A stretch of 32,785 nt of DNA from contig JAJOJJ010000039.1 in the NCBI GenBank assembly GCA_021208685.1, positions 1 to 32,785 of the forward strand, read 5' to 3'. Under the pieces are notes generated by a model that worked only from the letters and a program-made list of their open reading frames with translations, ran no database searches and was not told the DNA's origin. This DNA comes from Saccharospirillaceae bacterium (GTDB lineage Bacteria; Pseudomonadota; Gammaproteobacteria; Pseudomonadales; Oceanobacteraceae). Shown here in pieces: positions 17,411 to 25,800 of the stretch (positions are counted from its first letter, which is position 1; each line of letters opens with the position of its first letter). The position numbers and the translations under genes were made by a program.

Positions 17411-17581
17411 GCTGTGTCCTCATTTTAATTCGCTGAATACTTACCGATAAAAACGGCGCGCTCAGATCAGTGGATCAACAACCTGCGTTGCGATGCTTCA
17501 TGAGAGTGCCGGGCGGAAAACAACACACCAGACTGGTGCGTAATTATCCAACAGAAGCTGAGATCAGCAGAATCCGTACCA

Positions 17582-17607
17582 ACTTTGTCAGGATTGCCTG
17601 ACAAAGT
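17582..17607. repeat. Perfect 11-base inverted repeat upstream of amt
   Basis: Arms ACTTTGTCAGG (17582-17592) and CCTGACAAAGT (17597-17607) pair perfectly around ATTG. There is no T-run on either side, so it is not a standard terminator. It lies about 170 bases upstream of the amt start and about 65 bases past the rlmKL stop, and could be an operator, an RNA hairpin or part of a repeat family. Confidence 0.85.
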
Positions 17608-17628
17608 GATAATAAATAAGGCGTATTA

Positions 17629-17666
17629 CGCACACATTCAGAGCTGATGCGCCCTGAATGCGTGCG
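17629..17666 (-). terminator. Long hairpin just downstream of rlmKL
   Basis: Arms CGCACACATTCAG (17629-17641) and CTGAATGCGTGCG (17654-17666) pair over 13 positions with one G-T type mismatch, around a 12-base loop. It starts 8 bases past the rlmKL stop. On the minus strand it is followed by TAATACGCC and a T-rich stretch rather than a clean T-run. It is a likely transcript end for rlmKL, perhaps not purely intrinsic. Confidence 0.5.
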
Positions 17667-17673
17667 CAATCAT

Positions 17674-19821
17674 TCAGGCAGGATGCGTAATGTGGAAGCA
17701 GTGGTGAATATTCGGGCGACGACTGTAATCAAATGGCACCGATTTTGCGCTCACATCCTTTATGATGAACTGTTTTAGTGCGTCAGCATCCAGATCGAAA
17801 CGGCGCAGGTTATTGGAGAAAATCAGCAACCCACCCGGATTCAGGCTGCGCATGGCCTGCTCAATCAACATCACATGGTCACGCTGAATATCCAGCACGC
17901 CTTCCATCCGTTTGGAGTTAGAAAAGGTCGGCGGGTCCATAAAGATCAGGTCATAGCGCTCATGACAATCGCGCAGCCACTGTATACAGTCGGCCTGAAT
18001 AAATTCGTGCTGTTCCGGTTTGATGCCGTTCAGCAGGAAGTTCTCTTTGCCCCAGTTCAGGTAGGTCCGTGACATATCAACGCTGGTGCAATGCGCTCCG
18101 GCCACCGCCGCGTGCACACTGGCAGTGGCGGTATAACAGAACAAATTCAGGAAGCGCTTGCCAGAAGCCAGTCCGGCAATCTGCAGACGGGTCGGACGAT
18201 GATCCAGAAACAGGCCGGTATCCAGGTAATCTTTCAGATTGACCAGCACCTGCACATTACCTTCACGCACCGGCATAAAACGCTGTTCGGTGTTCTGCTT
18301 CTCATACTGGCGCTTGCCCGCCTGACGCTCGCGGCGCTTCAGTACAATCTGCTGCGCCGGAATGCCGGTGACTTCCGGCAGCACAGCCAGCACATCCAGC
18401 AACCGGCGCTCGGCTTTGGCTTCATCGATGGATTTCGGCGGCACATACTCCTGTACATGCAGCCAATCACCATAAAGATCGACCGCCACGGCATACTCCG
18501 GCAAGTCGGCATCGTACAGGCGATAACATTCAACGTTTTCGCGTCTGGCCCACTTCTGCAGTGGTTTCATATTCTTTTTCAGACGGTTGGCAAAGGCTTC
18601 CACCGGGCCACGGATCATACTGCCCTGCGGTTGCGCTGAGCGCTCATCGGCAGCACCGAACACCAACAGGCGGGTCGCTATCTGCCCGTTCATCAGCCGA
18701 TATTGCTTATCCAGCGGACGACGGATGCTCTTGGCCAGATCGGTATTCCCGGTAAACACCGCTAATTGCCACTCAGGCAAACGCATGGTGGCATCGTGGA
18801 ACTGCTGATACAGCGGTGCCAGCTGCGGCAGCTCGCTCAGACGCTCACCGTAAGGCGGGTTACAGACCACCAGACCGCCCTGTTCAATCACTTCATTCTG
18901 CACCCGCAGCTGCTCAATCGCACGGCGCTCCAGATGAACTTTACCGGCCAGCGGCGAGCGGCTCAGGTTCTGATGGGCCGCCGCCAGCTGATCGGCATCA
19001 ATATCAAAGCCATAGAGACGGCTGGTCATGGCATTCAGGCCATCCGTACGACGCTGGCGTGCCTGCTCAACTTCGGCCAGCCAGAGTGACCGGGCATGGC
19101 CCAGCCAGCCCTCAAAGCCCCACTTCTGCCGGTTCAGACCGGGTGCAATATCCGCCGCCATCATGCCCGCTTCAATCAGCAGCGTGCCGGAGCCGCACAT
19201 AGGATCGATCAGATGTTTACCTTCTGCGGCCAGTGCAGGCCAACCGGCCCGCACCAGAACAGCGGCAGCCAGGTTTTCTTTTAACGGTGCTTTACCCGGC
19301 TGCAGACGATAGCCACGGCGGTGCAGACTGTCGCCACTGAAGTTGTAATAGAGGTTGAGTTTGCCTTTGCGCAGCTGCGCTTCAATGCGCACATCACCGT
19401 CTTTATCGACCGACGGGCGGGCTCCGGTATCGTCACGGAAGCGGTCAACAATGGCGTCTTTGATCTTCTGCGCGCCAAACTGCGTATTGTTGAGATAATC
19501 CGTGCGGCCATGAAAATCGATGCGGAACGTTGCCCCCACCGCAAAAATGGCCGGCCAGTCGACAGAACGGGCCGCGTCATACATTTCGTCGACATTGTCT
19601 ACCTGACTTTCCTGCAACGGCAGCAGCAACCGGCTCGCCAGACGACTCCACAAACAAAAGCGATAAGCCAGCGTCAAATCGCCACGCCAGATCACCCCCA
19701 GATGTGTTTCACGTTCAACTTCCCCTCCCAAGTGCCTGATTTCATCCGCTAACAGGGATTCGATTCCTTTCGGGCAAGCAGCCAGCCAGGTCATAGTTGT
19801 TACTGTTGTTTCATTTTGCAT
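17674..19821 (-). CDS. rlmL: Bifunctional 23S rRNA methyltransferase RlmKL
   Basis: The 715-residue fusion protein makes m2G2445 (RlmL half) and m7G2069 (RlmK half) in 23S rRNA during 50S assembly. The N-terminal THUMP region (about 15-165) is followed by the first SAM methyltransferase (about 165-390) with LIDPMCGSGTLLIEAGMMA and the catalytic NPPYGERL (N321-Y324). The second methyltransferase (about 470-715) has GLFLDHRPTR, FLNLFCYTATASVHAA and DPPTFSNSKR (D629). Length and order match the E. coli protein. The annotated start gives nine residues before a second Met (MTWLAACPKGIESL); E. coli RlmL aligns best with Met10, so the true start may be 19794. Neither has a clear ribosome site. It is divergent from rmf, the arrangement I recall from Pseudomonas. 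Confidence 0.95.
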   Translation of the reverse strand: MQNETTVTTMTWLAACPKGIESLLADEIRHLGGEVERETHLGVIWRGDLTLAYRFCLWSRLASRLLLPLQESQVDNVDEMYDAARSVDWPAIFAVGATFRIDFHGRTDYLNNTQFGAQKIKDAIVDRFRDDTGARPSVDKDGDVRIEAQLRKGKLNLYYNFSGDSLHRRGYRLQPGKAPLKENLAAAVLVRAGWPALAAEGKHLIDPMCGSGTLLIEAGMMAADIAPGLNRQKWGFEGWLGHARSLWLAEVEQARQRRTDGLNAMTSRLYGFDIDADQLAAAHQNLSRSPLAGKVHLERRAIEQLRVQNEVIEQGGLVVCNPPYGERLSELPQLAPLYQQFHDATMRLPEWQLAVFTGNTDLAKSIRRPLDKQYRLMNGQIATRLLVFGAADERSAQPQGSMIRGPVEAFANRLKKNMKPLQKWARRENVECYRLYDADLPEYAVAVDLYGDWLHVQEYVPPKSIDEAKAERRLLDVLAVLPEVTGIPAQQIVLKRRERQAGKRQYEKQNTEQRFMPVREGNVQVLVNLKDYLDTGLFLDHRPTRLQIAGLASGKRFLNLFCYTATASVHAAVAGAHCTSVDMSRTYLNWGKENFLLNGIKPEQHEFIQADCIQWLRDCHERYDLIFMDPPTFSNSKRMEGVLDIQRDHVMLIEQAMRSLNPGGLLIFSNNLRRFDLDADALKQFIIKDVSAKSVPFDYSRRPNIHHCFHITHPA

Positions 19822-19990
19822 GCTGAGAAAACCCGTTTCGTCAAATAGCCTGTGGCTGTAAGAAAAGTGACGCTTAGAAGTAATAAATAATTAACATTAC
19901 TCACCGGCCTGAGGTACAACAGGGGTTCGGCCAGTGATTCAACCAGTTGTTCTGGTCGTCGAGCAAATAACTTTAGCGAGGAAGCTTTCT

Positions 19991-20185
19991 ATGAAAAAAC
20001 AGAAACGCGACATGCAGGAAAGAGCTTTTGCACGTGGTTATCGCGCTGGCGTTGAGCGCCGTTCAAAAGATCTGGCTCCATTAGGACCACAAAGGGACTC
20101 CTGGCTCGCTGGCTGGCGTTCCGGTCGTGCCGATCACTGGGATGGTTATACCGGCGTTTCTGGTATTCATAAAATGGCCGTATGA
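19991..20185 (+). CDS. rmf: Ribosome modulation factor
   Basis: The 64-residue basic protein binds the 30S subunit near the anti-Shine-Dalgarno sequence and drives pairing of 70S ribosomes into inactive 100S dimers in stationary phase. MKKQKRDMQERAFARGYRAG and RDSWLAGWRSGRADHWDG match RMF closely (E. coli: QKRDRLERAHQRGYQAG, SQWLGGWREA). I start at ATG 19991 because GAGGAAG lies just upstream and the match to RMF begins there; a longer frame to 19934 is not supported. It is longer than the 55-residue E. coli protein because of a C-terminal extension (GYTGVSGIHKMAV). The 169 bases between it and rlmKL contain its promoter, not identified; a small ACCAG/CTGGT hairpin sits in the leader. A strong terminator follows. 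Confidence 0.96.
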   Translation: MKKQKRDMQERAFARGYRAGVERRSKDLAPLGPQRDSWLAGWRSGRADHWDGYTGVSGIHKMAV

Positions 20186-20235
20186 CGTTTTTCAGGGCTT
20201 AACGCCCGTTATGCACGCTTCCTCTTCAGGGAAGC

Positions 20236-20263
20236 AAAGCCCTGCCAGATGCAGGGCTTTTTT
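20236..20263 (+). terminator. Rho-independent terminator of rmf
   Basis: Perfect 10-base arms AAAGCCCTGC (20236-20245) and GCAGGGCTTT (20251-20260) enclose CAGAT, followed by TTT G. It lies 51 bases after the rmf stop and before the convergent pyrD end. Confidence 0.92.
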
Positions 20264-20290
20264 GTGCCAACGCCAACTCACCGGGCACTA

Positions 20291-21322
20291 TCAGCCCTGT
20301 GTACGTAAATCCGCCAAGGCATCGACGGCTTCACGAATCAATTCCGGACCACGGTAAATAAAGCCAGAATAGACCTGCACCAGCGAAGCACCCGCCTTTA
20401 TTTTGTCCGCCGCACCTTCCCCATCAAGAATGCCGCCGACGCCGATCACCGGCAGTTTACCCGCCAGTGCCTGACACAGATGTTCGACGGTTTCTGTCGC
20501 CAGATCTTCCAGTGGGGCACCACTCAGACCGCCCGCCTCGTTGCCGTAACGCAACCCCTGTACGCCCTCACGCGACAACGTGGTGTTGGTGGCAATCACA
20601 CCGTCAATGCCACTGTTGATAAAGGTTTCTGCCACCATGGCCACATCGTCTTCTTCCATATCCGGAGCGATTTTGACGAACACGGGTTTGTAACCAAATT
20701 CTTTGGCCAGCGCCAGCTGACGCGCCTTAACAGGCTCCAGCAGGTGTTTGAGCGAATCACCAAACTGCAGGGTACGCAGCCCCGGGGTATTCGGTGAGGA
20801 AATATTCACCGTAATGTAGGTGGCATGCTCGTATACCTTATCCAGGCAGATGAGGTAATCGGAGGTTGCATCTTCCACAGCGGTATCAAAGTTTTTACCA
20901 ATATTAATACCCAGTACACCACGGTATTTGGCTGCTTTTACCCGCTCAACCAGATGATCAACGCCTTTGTTGTTGAAGCCCATGCGGTTGATGATGGCCT
21001 GACGCTCAGGAATACGGAACAGTCGCGGCTTAGGATTTCCCGGCTGGGGCCGTGGAGTCACGGTACCAATCTCAATAAAACCAAAGCCTAAACGGGCAAA
21101 AGCGTCGATATAGTCACCGTTTTTATCCAGACCTGCCGCCAACCCGACCGGGTTCGGAAATTCGATTCCGGCGACGGTGGTTGGCAGCGATGCCACCTGA
21201 GGCGCCAGAAACTGCAGCATTCCAAGGCGTTCGGCAGCCCCCAGCATATCCAGTCCCAGTTCGTGGGAGGTTTCACCGTTCAGACGAAACATCAGGGTGC
21301 GACTCAGAGCATACCAATCCAT
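20291..21322 (-). CDS. pyrD: Dihydroorotate dehydrogenase (quinone), class 2
   Basis: The 343-residue FMN enzyme oxidises dihydroorotate to orotate and passes electrons to membrane quinone, the fourth step of pyrimidine synthesis. The class 2 N-terminal helical membrane-association segment (about 1-40, [18 protein letters not shown]) is present. The barrel shows [39 protein letters not shown], the catalytic-Ser loop [11 protein letters not shown] (S175/S176), KIAPD, TNTT and IGVGGI. Length is close to the 336 residues of E. coli PyrD. A TGAGGT ribosome site and a clear promoter lie upstream, so it is likely transcribed alone despite DUF2835 running in the same direction behind it. Confidence 0.96.
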   Translation of the reverse strand: MDWYALSRTLMFRLNGETSHELGLDMLGAAERLGMLQFLAPQVASLPTTVAGIEFPNPVGLAAGLDKNGDYIDAFARLGFGFIEIGTVTPRPQPGNPKPRLFRIPERQAIINRMGFNNKGVDHLVERVKAAKYRGVLGINIGKNFDTAVEDATSDYLICLDKVYEHATYITVNISSPNTPGLRTLQFGDSLKHLLEPVKARQLALAKEFGYKPVFVKIAPDMEEDDVAMVAETFINSGIDGVIATNTTLSREGVQGLRYGNEAGGLSGAPLEDLATETVEHLCQALAGKLPVIGVGGILDGEGAADKIKAGASLVQVYSGFIYRGPELIREAVDALADLRTQG

Positions 21323-21363
21323 AACAGACCTCAGTTGATAAAGCAGGTGGTAAAACGGCCGGC

Positions 21364-21392
21364 ATTATATGTCAGTACGCCCGCGCTGTAGA
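21364..21392 (-). promoter_or_regulatory. Sigma70-type promoter of pyrD
   Basis: On the minus strand, TCTACA (21387-21392) and TATAAT (21364-21369) are separated by exactly 17 bases. The -10 is perfect and the -35 matches 4 of 6. Transcription would begin around 21357, leaving a leader of about 35 bases with the ribosome site. Confidence 0.8.
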
Positions 21393-21438
21393 CGACCCAG
21401 CGCAAAAAAAGCGCATAACTCACGTCGCTGAAACCAAC

Positions 21439-21663
21439 TCAGGCCTGCAAACGGACAATTCGCAGAAATTTACCCTGATCATCGAATTCAATCGCAAAAC
21501 GTCCGTAGATGCCTTCATGCTGCACCACCTGTTGCAGCACGTTAGCGGGAAACCGCACATTGCGCCCATCCAGCGCCCGCGCCACCACCTGTTTCACCTG
21601 ACCACGGTAGAAGCGCTGATACTCCAGTGCAGAAATTGCCAGATTCAGTTCAATGCGCTGCAT
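21439..21663 (-). CDS. DUF2835 family protein
   Basis: The 74-residue protein has the small DUF2835 pattern: LNISAxEF-like start (LAISALEYQRFYRG), a basic middle with LDGRNVRFPANVLQQVV, and the end HEGIYGRFAIEFDDQGKFLRIVRL. The family is found in Pseudomonas and related bacteria and has no known function. It looks cytoplasmic and probably beta-rich. Its ATG lies 2 bases after the stop of the exported-protein gene, with an AGGA ribosome site inside that gene's end, so the two are co-translated. It is therefore part of the gdhB transcript, although a separate role is possible. Confidence 0.85.
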   Translation of the reverse strand: MQRIELNLAISALEYQRFYRGQVKQVVARALDGRNVRFPANVLQQVVQHEGIYGRFAIEFDDQGKFLRIVRLQA

Positions 21664-21665
21664 GG

Positions 21666-22841
21666 TTATTCCTGTATGGCCTCAGCATGACCGGCTTCTG
21701 TCAGCGAAGACTGCTGCCGCCACAATTCCAGCTGCTGGCGCAGTTCCCGAATGCGTTCCAGAACCCCTTTGGGCAAGCGCACTTCCTGCATGAATGCGCG
21801 CTGCACCAGAATGACTTCCGGTTGCAGCGAATCGGGCAAGACACGTAATCCGGAAGGATTCAGCACCCGCTGCTGCCACGGGCCATAGGTATTCTGTGGC
21901 AGCGCCTGTGGCCTGCAGACAGGCTGATAATTCAGTACCTGTTGCAGCAGCTTCAGACTGCGGAACGCGGAACAATTCACGCTCTCGTTCCAGGCTGAAT
22001 CGACATACCCCTGAAAAGAAAACGCTTCGGTCAACTGCCAGCGCTGATGATCGCAGCGTACATAAGGTGTAACGCCAAGGCCGGTCAATGGGTCGGGATG
22101 CTGTGCCAGGATACGGTTCCAGAAGCGCAGACCGTTCAGGTTGGCAGCCAGATCGGCATAGGAAAACACGCCGGTGGTCTGCGCACCGAAATACAAAGAC
22201 TCTGACCATTCACCGAAGAGCACGCCCTCTTCAACAGAATCCTGCAGCCGGTCGGTCACCTCAAAATAGCTGTATCCCTCAGTAAAAAAATGGCCAAGCT
22301 TATCCGTGCCAATTTCGACACCATGAACACGGATAACCGCCGCCACACGCTCACTCAATACCAGCGAAGGAGACTGTTGCCAGAGGAAATCCCGGTACAC
22401 CGAGTCACGAAACGGAATACTGCGCCGCTCAATGTGCGGATTCTGTTCGGCAAAGGTTTCAAGCTGGCCAATCACCGGGCGGGCCAATTGCCAGGCCAAT
22501 GCATCGTACAGGCGCTCTTGTTCACAGGACGGATAGTGCAGATCAGACCCGGAGCGTAACTGAGGCGGTTTGAGAACCGGGCGATTCGCCCTGTCAACCG
22601 CAAGCTGCAGCCGACGGTTAACCTCCTGTTCCAACAGCACCGTCGCATCCGCCAGTGGCGGCAATAACGCCGGGTCAGTACTGAACTGATCCACCTCAGC
22701 CGCTTGTACGGATAAAGACGATGTAACGGCTGGGCTGAGCAATAAGGAAATACAGAACAACGACTGCCGGACGGCCAACAATGGTGTCACCCTGAGTAGG
22801 ACAATAACGGCAGAATCATAAAGCTTTCTGCCGCATCTCAC
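21666..22841 (-). CDS. Exported protein of unknown function with GTDKLGHFF motif
   Basis: I do not recognise a named family. The 391-residue product has a signal-peptide-like N-terminus: VRQSLFCISLLLSPAVTSSLSVQAA, with likely cleavage near residue 48. The start is uncertain: GTG at 22841, 9 bases after the gdhB stop, or a second GTG at 22790 giving a more typical signal peptide. The central conserved-looking stretch is GTDKLGHFFTEGYSYF (178-193), followed by FSYADLAANLNGLRFW (226-241). DK-GHF-type patterns occur in some periplasmic or lipoprotein families such as YfiM/DUF2279, but I cannot confirm relationship. Six or so cysteines occur in the mature part (C106, C262 and others) and could form disulfides in the periplasm. 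It lies between gdhB and DUF2835 in a tight cluster. Confidence 0.75.
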   Translation of the reverse strand: MRCGRKLYDSAVIVLLRVTPLLAVRQSLFCISLLLSPAVTSSLSVQAAEVDQFSTDPALLPPLADATVLLEQEVNRRLQLAVDRANRPVLKPPQLRSGSDLHYPSCEQERLYDALAWQLARPVIGQLETFAEQNPHIERRSIPFRDSVYRDFLWQQSPSLVLSERVAAVIRVHGVEIGTDKLGHFFTEGYSYFEVTDRLQDSVEEGVLFGEWSESLYFGAQTTGVFSYADLAANLNGLRFWNRILAQHPDPLTGLGVTPYVRCDHQRWQLTEAFSFQGYVDSAWNESVNCSAFRSLKLLQQVLNYQPVCRPQALPQNTYGPWQQRVLNPSGLRVLPDSLQPEVILVQRAFMQEVRLPKGVLERIRELRQQLELWRQQSSLTEAGHAEAIQE

Positions 22842-22850
22842 TACCTGCGC

Positions 22851-25800
22851 TTAGCCTGCGTCCCCGTCAGCACAAGGGCGCTGATGACGACTGGCCTGAG
22901 CCAGATCCAGCAGCTCCCGCAAGGCAACAGACAGCATGGTGAACTCCAGCGAATCCGCCGCTTTCAGTTCATTCAGCATATTTGCCCAGCGGGCGACCAG
23001 CGGTGCGTACTCTTCCTCCCACTGGGAAATGGAGTCTGCCAGTGTCAGCCCTTCCTGCTGGGCTCCCAGAATGCCTACCGTCAGAGCCCTTTGCTGCCAA
23101 TCAAGATCATCACGTAATGTTTCCCGTGCCAGGGCTTCCCAGTGGCTGTTGGAGGGCAGTGCATTCACCTGCTGGACAAACCAGTTCAGGGATAAATGCT
23201 CGCCCATTTCAAAATAAGCCTCCGCGACCTGACGGATATCGCGCCCGGTCTGAGCGGCCGCTTCAATAATACCCAATGCGGCATAGAGGTTGGCAGCGCC
23301 TGCGGTCAGTGCCGCCAGAGCTTCCGGCACACCGGCCTGAACACGACGATCATAGACCGCCTGCCAGCGTTCCAGTGCCGAACCTTTGAGTGTACGGCCC
23401 AGCTCGGCAGCAATACTCTGCACCGCCGGTTTGAATCGCGCGACTTCTGCACCAATATCAATTTTTGCCCGGCGGTTACGTAAAAACCAGCGACTGGCCC
23501 GACGCACCAGACGCATCAGGTCCGCCATCATATCCTCTTGTTCTTCACTGCTGATGCGATAATCCAGCGCTGTAATTTCCTGCCAGTGTTGCGGTAAAGC
23601 AAAAATATCCCGCGCGGTAATATAGGAGCGCGCGATATCACTCATATTGGCCCCGGTTGAATCATGCAGGCGGTTCACAAAAGTAATGCCCATATAGTTG
23701 ACCATATCATTGGCCAGTTGCGTTGCAATAATTTCGCGGCGTAAACGGTGATGACTCAGCGGTTTGGCAAAACGTTCGCAGAAAGCCTCGGGAAATGCCG
23801 TATGTAAAATACGGGCAACATAGTCATCATCATGAATATCCGGATGATTGAGCTGCTCTTTCAGATCGGCTTTGGTGTAGGAAATTAATACCGCCAATTC
23901 AGGACGGGTCAGCCCCTGATTCGCTGCCCGACGCTCCATCAACACATCTTCATTGGGCAAAAATTCAAGTGCCCGGTTGAGTTTGCCGTTGGTTTCGTAC
24001 TCTTTCATCAGGCGAACATATTCATCCAGACGCAATTTACAGTCACGGTATGCCAGCGCAATCGCCTGAGTCTGACGATAATTGTTATTCAGCACCAGCC
24101 GGGCAACGTCGTCGGTCTGCTGCATAAAAATTTCATTTCGCTGTTTACGGGTAAGATCGCCGCTGTCGAGTACTTCGTTCAGCATAATCTTGATATTCAC
24201 TTCGTGGTCAGAGCAGTCCACACCACCGGCATTATCAATAAAATCGGTATAAGAGGCGCCACCTTTCAGGGCATACTCAACCCGGCCTAACTGAGTCATG
24301 CCAAGATTACCGCCTTCGCCAATCACTTTAGCGCGCACCTCTTTTCCATTAATACGCAGACCATCATTGGCTTTATCACCCACGTGGGAGTGACGCTCAG
24401 CCGAAGATTTAATATACGTGCCGATACCGCCATTCCAGATCAGATCAACCGGAGCACGCAACACCGCTTTGATTAAATCATTGGGTGGAAGACGATCTTC
24501 AACAATGCCAAAGAGCTGTTTCATTTCCAGTGAAACCGCTACGCTTTTTGCAGACCGTAAAAAGACACCTCCGCCTTTGGAGATCAGTTCTTTATTGTAA
24601 TCCTCCCAACTCGAGCGCGGCAGTTCAAACAGCCGTTTGCGTTCAGAAAAACTGCGCGCCGAATCCGGATTCGGATCGATAAAAATATGCATATGATTAA
24701 AGGCCGCCACCAAACAGATATGCTCGGACATCAGCATGCCATTACCAAATACATCTCCGGCCATATCACCAATGCCAACAACACTGAAATCGGTTTCCTG
24801 AATATTGATTCCGCGTTCGCGGAAGTGCCGCTGCACAGAAACCCAGGCGCCACGGGCCGTAATACCCATTTTTTTATGGTCGTAACCAATGGACCCGCCG
24901 GAAGCAAAAGCATCGCCCATCCAGAAACCACGGGTTACCGCAATTTCATTGGCAATATCGGAGAATGTCGCCGTGCCCTTATCGGCCGCGACCACCAGAT
25001 AAGGATCATCCTCATCATGACGAATCACATTCACCGGGGGTACAACCTGGCTTTCGACCAGATTATCCGTCACATCCAGCAGCGCACTGATAAAGGTCTG
25101 ATAACAGGCTATCCCCTCTGCCATAAAGGCATCGCGACCGCCCTCTTTTGGCAAACATTTGGCGATGAAACCGCCTTTCGCACCGACCGGGACAATGACC
25201 GCATTTTTAACCTGCTGTGCCTTTACCAGCCCCAGCACTTCCGTGCGGAAATCATCGCTGCGGTCCGACCAGCGCAACCCACCACGCGCTACCCGGCCAC
25301 CACGCAGATGAACGCCTTCAACGCGGGGGGAATAAACAAAAATCTCAAACATTGGCCGGGGCAAAGGCATATCGCTGATCGCCGCCGGATTCATTTTTAA
25401 CGACAGATACGATTTACTCTGGCCACGCTCATCCAACTGGAAAAAGTTGGTGCGTAACGTCGCCTTCATCAGTTCGATATAGCGGCGGATAGTGCGGTCT
25501 TCATTCAGCTGATCAACACCTTCCAGTGCTTCGATCAGCTGTTGCTCACACTGATTAACATCGTTTTCGCGCTGTTCCAGAGTGCGCTCCTGCAAACCAA
25601 AACGCAGGTGAAACATGTGCACCAGCCGGGCACTGATACCAATATAGCGGCACAGGGTTTCGGCGATGTAATTTTCCGAAATACCAAAGCGGATCTGCTT
25701 CATATAGCGCGCATAAGCCCGCAGGACAGATATATCTTTCCAGCTCAGTTGTCCGCCTAATACCAGACGGTTAAAACCATCATTTTCGGCCTGACCTTCC

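Noticed and set aside
17411-17500. Sigma54 promoter for amt
   Set aside because: A GGCAC...AAGCA stretch on the minus strand has GG and GC 12 bases apart instead of 10, so it does not fit the -24/-12 pattern.
19934-19990. Longer start for rmf
   Set aside because: The match to RMF and the GAGGAAG ribosome site both place the start at 19991.
24687-25400. Open frame of 237 codons opposite gdhB
   Set aside because: It is antisense to the catalytic core of glutamate dehydrogenase, has no start signals and no recognisable domain.
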